A DNA stretch of 9,444 nt from DATDVD01 sp035290065 (GTDB lineage: Bacteria > Pseudomonadota > Gammaproteobacteria > Coxiellales > Coxiellaceae): the NCBI GenBank assembly GCA_035290065.1, contig DATDVD010000122.1:1-9444 (forward strand). The letters run 5' to 3'. Numbering within the stretch: the first letter of the stretch is position 1; every line of letters begins with the position of its first letter. Under the pieces are notes generated by a model that made no database searches, had not been told where the DNA came from, and saw only the letters and a program-made list of their open reading frames with translations. A program made the position numbers and the translations under genes. This document shows positions 6,139 through 9,444 of the stretch, piece by piece.

Positions 6139-8232
6139 ATGGCAGAAAATATTGCAGTCTCGTTACAAGAAATACGTAACATCGGTATCATGGCGCACAT
6201 TGATGCGGGCAAAACCACGACGACCGAACGTGTTCTATTTTATACGGGTGTTTCGCACAAGATTGGCGAAGTGCACGAAGGCGCTGCTGTTATGGATTGG
6301 ATGGAACAAGAACGTGAGCGCGGTATTACGATCACCTCTGCTGCGACTACCTGTTTTTGGCAAGGCATGGATAAACAATTCAACCCACACCGAATTAATA
6401 TTATTGATACACCCGGGCACGTAGATTTTACGATTGAAGTAGAACGTTCACTCAAAGTGTTGGACGGAGCAGTAGGGGTATTTTGCGCCGTGGGTGGTGT
6501 AGAGCCTCAAAGTGAAACGGTATGGCGTCAAGCGAATAAATACGCTGTCCCTCGAATTGCCTTCGTCAATAAAATGGACCGTCAGGGCGCAAATTTCTTG
6601 CGTGTTATGGAGCAAGTAAGAACGCGTTTAGGTGGATGCCCCGTAGCCATGCAATTACCGATTGGTGCGGAAGAAAATTTCAAAGGCGTAATCGATTTAG
6701 TGCGCATGAAAGCAATTTTTTGGAACGAAACGGATAAAGGTTTAACCTACGAAGCACGCGAAATTCCTGCGGAATTAAAATCACAATCCGATGAATATCG
6801 AAGTCATTTAGTGGAAGCGGCAGCAGAGGCTAATGAAGAGTTCATGAATAAATATTTAGAAGACGGTGAATTAACTGACGATGAAATCCGTCAGGGGATT
6901 CGTCAACGCACCATTAATAATGAAATCGTGCCGATGTTTTGTGGCTCGGCCTTTAAAAATAAAGGTGTGCAAGCCGTATTGGATGGCGTGATTTATTATC
7001 TGCCTTCACCGTTGGATGTTCCGCCGGTAGAAGGAGAAGATGATCGTGGCAACAAAGCGTTACGTCATGCCGATCCTAAAGAACCTTTTTCAGCGTTGGC
7101 ATTTAAAATTGCGACCGATCCCTTTGTGGGCACATTAACGTTCTTCCGTGTTTATTCCGGCACATTGAATTCTGGCGACACGGTTTATAACCCAGTAAAA
7201 AGGCGAAAAGAACGTGTTGGCCGTATTTTGCAAATGCATGCCAATTCTCGTACCGAAATTAAAGAAGTCAAAGCGGGCAATATTGCAGCGGCTGTGGGTT
7301 TAAAAGATGTGACGACGGGAGATACGTTGTGTGATCTTAATAAAGTGATCACGTTAGAGCGCATGGAATTCCCAGAGCCTGTCATTTCGGTGGCCGTAGA
7401 ACCCAAAACAAAAGCCGATCAAGAAAAAATGGGTATTGCGTTAGGAAAATTGGCGCAAGAAGATCCCTCTTTCCGTGTGCATACCGATGAAGAATCGGGT
7501 CAAACGATTATTTCAGGTATGGGTGAGCTTCACTTGGAAATTATTGTGGATCGTATGAAACGCGAATTTAGTGTAGAAGCCAACGTGGGCAAACCTCAAG
7601 TAGCCTATCGTGAAACGATTTCGCAAGCCGTCGAACAAGAAGGCAAATACGTTCGTCAAACCGGTGGTCGTGGCCAATACGGTCATGTCTGGTTGAAGAT
7701 CGAGCCGCGCGAACGAGGCGAAGGATTTGAATTTGTAAACGGTATTGTAGGTGGTGCGATTCCTAAAGAATTTATTTCACCGGTTCAAAAAGGTATTGTG
7801 GAGCAAATGGAAAATGGTGTTATCGCAGGCTTCCCGGTGGTGGATGTAAAAGTTACTTTATTCGATGGTTCTTATCATGATGTTGACTCCAGCGAAATGG
7901 CGTTTAAGATAGCCGGTTCTATGGGCTTTAAAGAAGGTGCTAAAAAAGCGAAGCCGGTATTGTTAGAGCCTATTATGAAAGTAGAGGCCGTAACCCCTGA
8001 AGAATATATGGGTGATGTGGTGGGCGATTTAAATCGACGTCGTGGATTGATTCAAGGAATGGATGATGGCCCTGCGGGTAAAATCGTAACGGCCGAAGTG
8101 CCTTTAGCGGAAATGTTTGGTTATGCAACGGATCTTCGTTCTTTATCGCAAGGCCGTGCTAACTACTCAATGGAATTTTTGAAATACGAAGTGGCTCCGC
8201 AAAATGTTGCGGAAGCGGTGATAGCAAAATAG
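6139..8232 (+). CDS. fusA: Translation elongation factor G
   Basis: Ribosomal translocase GTPase: moves tRNAs and mRNA after peptide transfer and works with RRF in ribosome recycling. At 697 aa it has normal bacterial EF-G length. GTPase domain: P-loop AHIDAGKTT (19-27), switch I RGITITSAAT (61-70), DTPGH (90-94), NKMD (144-147) and GSAFK (269-273). Domain II carries DPFVGTLTFFRVYSG; domain III carries GMGELHLEI; domain IV has the tip loop GSYHDVDSSE with His580, which corresponds to E. coli His583; domain V has EPIMKVE and AEMFGYATDLRSLSQGRA. AGGA (6131-6134) overlaps the rpsG TAG stop, 4 nt before the ATG, suggesting translational coupling. The gap to rpsG is 6 nt. Codon use is GAA- and CGT-rich, as in rpsG and rpoC. 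No truncation is seen. Confidence 0.99.
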   Translation: MAENIAVSLQEIRNIGIMAHIDAGKTTTTERVLFYTGVSHKIGEVHEGAAVMDWMEQERERGITITSAATTCFWQGMDKQFNPHRINIIDTPGHVDFTIEVERSLKVLDGAVGVFCAVGGVEPQSETVWRQANKYAVPRIAFVNKMDRQGANFLRVMEQVRTRLGGCPVAMQLPIGAEENFKGVIDLVRMKAIFWNETDKGLTYEAREIPAELKSQSDEYRSHLVEAAAEANEEFMNKYLEDGELTDDEIRQGIRQRTINNEIVPMFCGSAFKNKGVQAVLDGVIYYLPSPLDVPPVEGEDDRGNKALRHADPKEPFSALAFKIATDPFVGTLTFFRVYSGTLNSGDTVYNPVKRRKERVGRILQMHANSRTEIKEVKAGNIAAAVGLKDVTTGDTLCDLNKVITLERMEFPEPVISVAVEPKTKADQEKMGIALGKLAQEDPSFRVHTDEESGQTIISGMGELHLEIIVDRMKREFSVEANVGKPQVAYRETISQAVEQEGKYVRQTGGRGQYGHVWLKIEPRERGEGFEFVNGIVGGAIPKEFISPVQKGIVEQMENGVIAGFPVVDVKVTLFDGSYHDVDSSEMAFKIAGSMGFKEGAKKAKPVLLEPIMKVEAVTPEEYMGDVVGDLNRRRGLIQGMDDGPAGKIVTAEVPLAEMFGYATDLRSLSQGRANYSMEFLKYEVAPQNVAEAVIAK

Positions 8233-8260
8233 TTGATTGATATAAAGAGGAGCGCGCGAG

Positions 8261-9444
8261 ATGAAAGACAAATTTGAGCGGACGAAGCCGCACGTCAATG
8301 TAGGGACGATAGGTCACGTGGACCATGGTAAGACGACGTTATCGGCGGCGATAGCGACGGTGTTATCGAAGTTATACGGAGGGCAGGCGAAGCGATTTGA
8401 CGAGATTGACAATGCGAAAGAGGAGAAGGAGCGAGGGATTACGATATCGACGAGTCATATTGAATACCAGACGGACAAGCGTCACTACGCGCACGTAGAC
8501 TGTCCGGGACACGCGGATTATGTGAAGAACATGATTACGGGAGCGGCGCAGATGGACGGAGCGATTTTGGTAGTGAGTGCTGCCGATGGCCCGATGCCAC
8601 AAACGCGCGAACACATTTTATTAGCGAAGCAAGTAGGCGTACCGAAGATTATAGTATTTTTGAATAAAGCGGACATGGTGGATGACCAAGAATTATTAGA
8701 GTTAGTGGAGATGGAAGTTCGCGAATTATTGACGAGTTATGGATTTCCGGGAGACGACACGCCGATTATTATCGGTTCTGCGTTAAAGGCATTGGAAGGG
8801 GATGCGAGCGATTTAGGGGAAGGAGCGATTAAGAAATTAGCGGCCACGATGGACGAGTACTTTGAAGTACCGGTACGAGAATTAGACAAGCCGTTTTTGA
8901 TGCCGATTGAAGATGTATTTTCTATTTCGGGTCGAGGCACTGTGGTGACGGGCCGTGTCGAGCAAGGGGTGGTGAAAGTAGGCGAGGAATTAGAGATTGT
9001 AGGGATTCGGCCGACGCAAGTGACGACGTGCACGGGAGTGGAGATGTTCCGGAAGCTGTTAGATCAAGGTCAAGCGGGGGATAACCTAGGTATTTTATTA
9101 CGAGGTACGAAGCGGGAAGACGTTGAGCGAGGCCAAGTATTAGCGGCGCCGAAATCGATCACGCCGCATACGGAATTTGAAGCGGAAGTCTACGTATTAT
9201 CGAAAGAAGAAGGTGGGCGTCACACGCCGTTCTTTAATGGTTACCGGCCCCAATTTTATTTTCGAACGACGGACATGACGGGCGAGGTAATTTTACCGGA
9301 AGGGATGGAGATGATTATGCCGGGGGATAACGTGAAGGTGACGGTGAAATTGATTAACCCGATTGCGATGGACGAAGGCTTACGCTTTGCGATTCGCGAG
9401 GGTGGTCGTACCGTCGGCGCCGGCGTGGTGACAAAGGTTATTAA
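8261..9444 (+). CDS. tuf: Translation elongation factor Tu (3' end just outside window)
   Basis: GTPase that delivers aminoacyl-tRNA to the ribosomal A site. AGAGGAG (8246-8252) lies 8 nt before the ATG. 394 complete codons are visible plus two bases of the next, so only the last residue or two and the stop are missing (E. coli EF-Tu is 394 aa). Motifs: P-loop GHVDHGKTT (18-26), switch I ERGITIST (57-64), DCPGH (80-84) with catalytic His84, NKAD (135-138), GSAL (172-175); domain II has GRGTVVTGRVE (224-234); domain III has GGRHTPFF, GYRPQFYFRTTD and FAIREGGRTVGAGVV. The N-terminus MKDKFERTKPHVNVGT is one residue shorter than the usual MSKEKFERTKPH. Codon use is unlike fusA: 12 of 20 Arg codons are CGA or CGG, Glu is often GAG, Gly often GGA or GGG, Thr nearly always ACG, and there are four ATA codons. 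Last gene seen in the str operon, 28 nt after fusA. Confidence 0.98.
   Translation, partial: MKDKFERTKPHVNVGTIGHVDHGKTTLSAAIATVLSKLYGGQAKRFDEIDNAKEEKERGITISTSHIEYQTDKRHYAHVDCPGHADYVKNMITGAAQMDGAILVVSAADGPMPQTREHILLAKQVGVPKIIVFLNKADMVDDQELLELVEMEVRELLTSYGFPGDDTPIIIGSALKALEGDASDLGEGAIKKLAATMDEYFEVPVRELDKPFLMPIEDVFSISGRGTVVTGRVEQGVVKVGEELEIVGIRPTQVTTCTGVEMFRKLLDQGQAGDNLGILLRGTKREDVERGQVLAAPKSITPHTEFEAEVYVLSKEEGGRHTPFFNGYRPQFYFRTTDMTGEVILPEGMEMIMPGDNVKVTVKLINPIAMDEGLRFAIREGGRTVGAGVVTKVI

Noticed and set aside
6080..6424. 114-codon open frame spanning the rpsG-fusA junction
   Set aside because: It is an out-of-frame shadow of the clear rpsG and fusA coding sequences and has no recognisable protein features.
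8233..8260. Separate tuf promoter in the fusA-tuf gap (TATAAA at 8241)
   Set aside because: The gap is 28 nt, no -35 is placed correctly in it, and the ribosome binding site occupies its end. A promoter inside fusA cannot be excluded but none stood out.

Overview
The window is a chromosomal housekeeping segment from a proteobacterium, most probably a gammaproteobacterium. All genes are on the + strand: the 3' part of rpoC, a quinol-type nitric oxide reductase gene (norB), then the str operon rpsL-rpsG-fusA-tuf. RpoC has the long insertion in the trigger loop typical of proteobacteria. EF-G, EF-Tu and S12 read very close to gammaproteobacterial versions. Base composition leans slightly to A+T. 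Order Legionellales (the Coxiella/Legionella side) is a guess from general protein resemblance; the window alone does not settle the genus.

Layout. 1-2284 is the C-terminal 760 codons of rpoC, closed by a very long-stemmed intrinsic terminator (2298-2354). 2376-2461 holds a sigma70-type promoter and leader for norB (2462-4738), a single-gene unit ending in its own terminator (4748-4798). 4799-5184 is gene-free but dense in signals: three -10-like elements, each followed by a C-rich discriminator; an imperfect 25-nt direct repeat; a foldable segment; and, just before rpsL, a terminator-like hairpin that looks like a transcription attenuator. rpsL (5185), rpsG (5572), fusA (6139) and tuf (8261) follow with gaps of 12, 6 and 28 nt. 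tuf is open at the right edge and lacks only its last codon or two.

How the genes fit together. RpoC, S12, S7, EF-G and EF-Tu are core transcription and translation machinery, normally neighbours in gammaproteobacteria. norB is the outsider: a membrane enzyme that reduces NO to N2O using quinol, apparently inserted between rpoC and the str operon with its own promoter and terminator.

The points most worth a second look are (1) a 30-residue Gly/Glu-rich insertion in ribosomal protein S7, (2) the rpsL leader with a terminator hairpin plus an rpsL-rpsG gap too short for the E. coli-type S7 autoregulatory site, (3) codon use in tuf sharply different from the adjoining fusA, and (4) the position of norB. 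I did not find a mobile element, CRISPR array, tRNA or rRNA.
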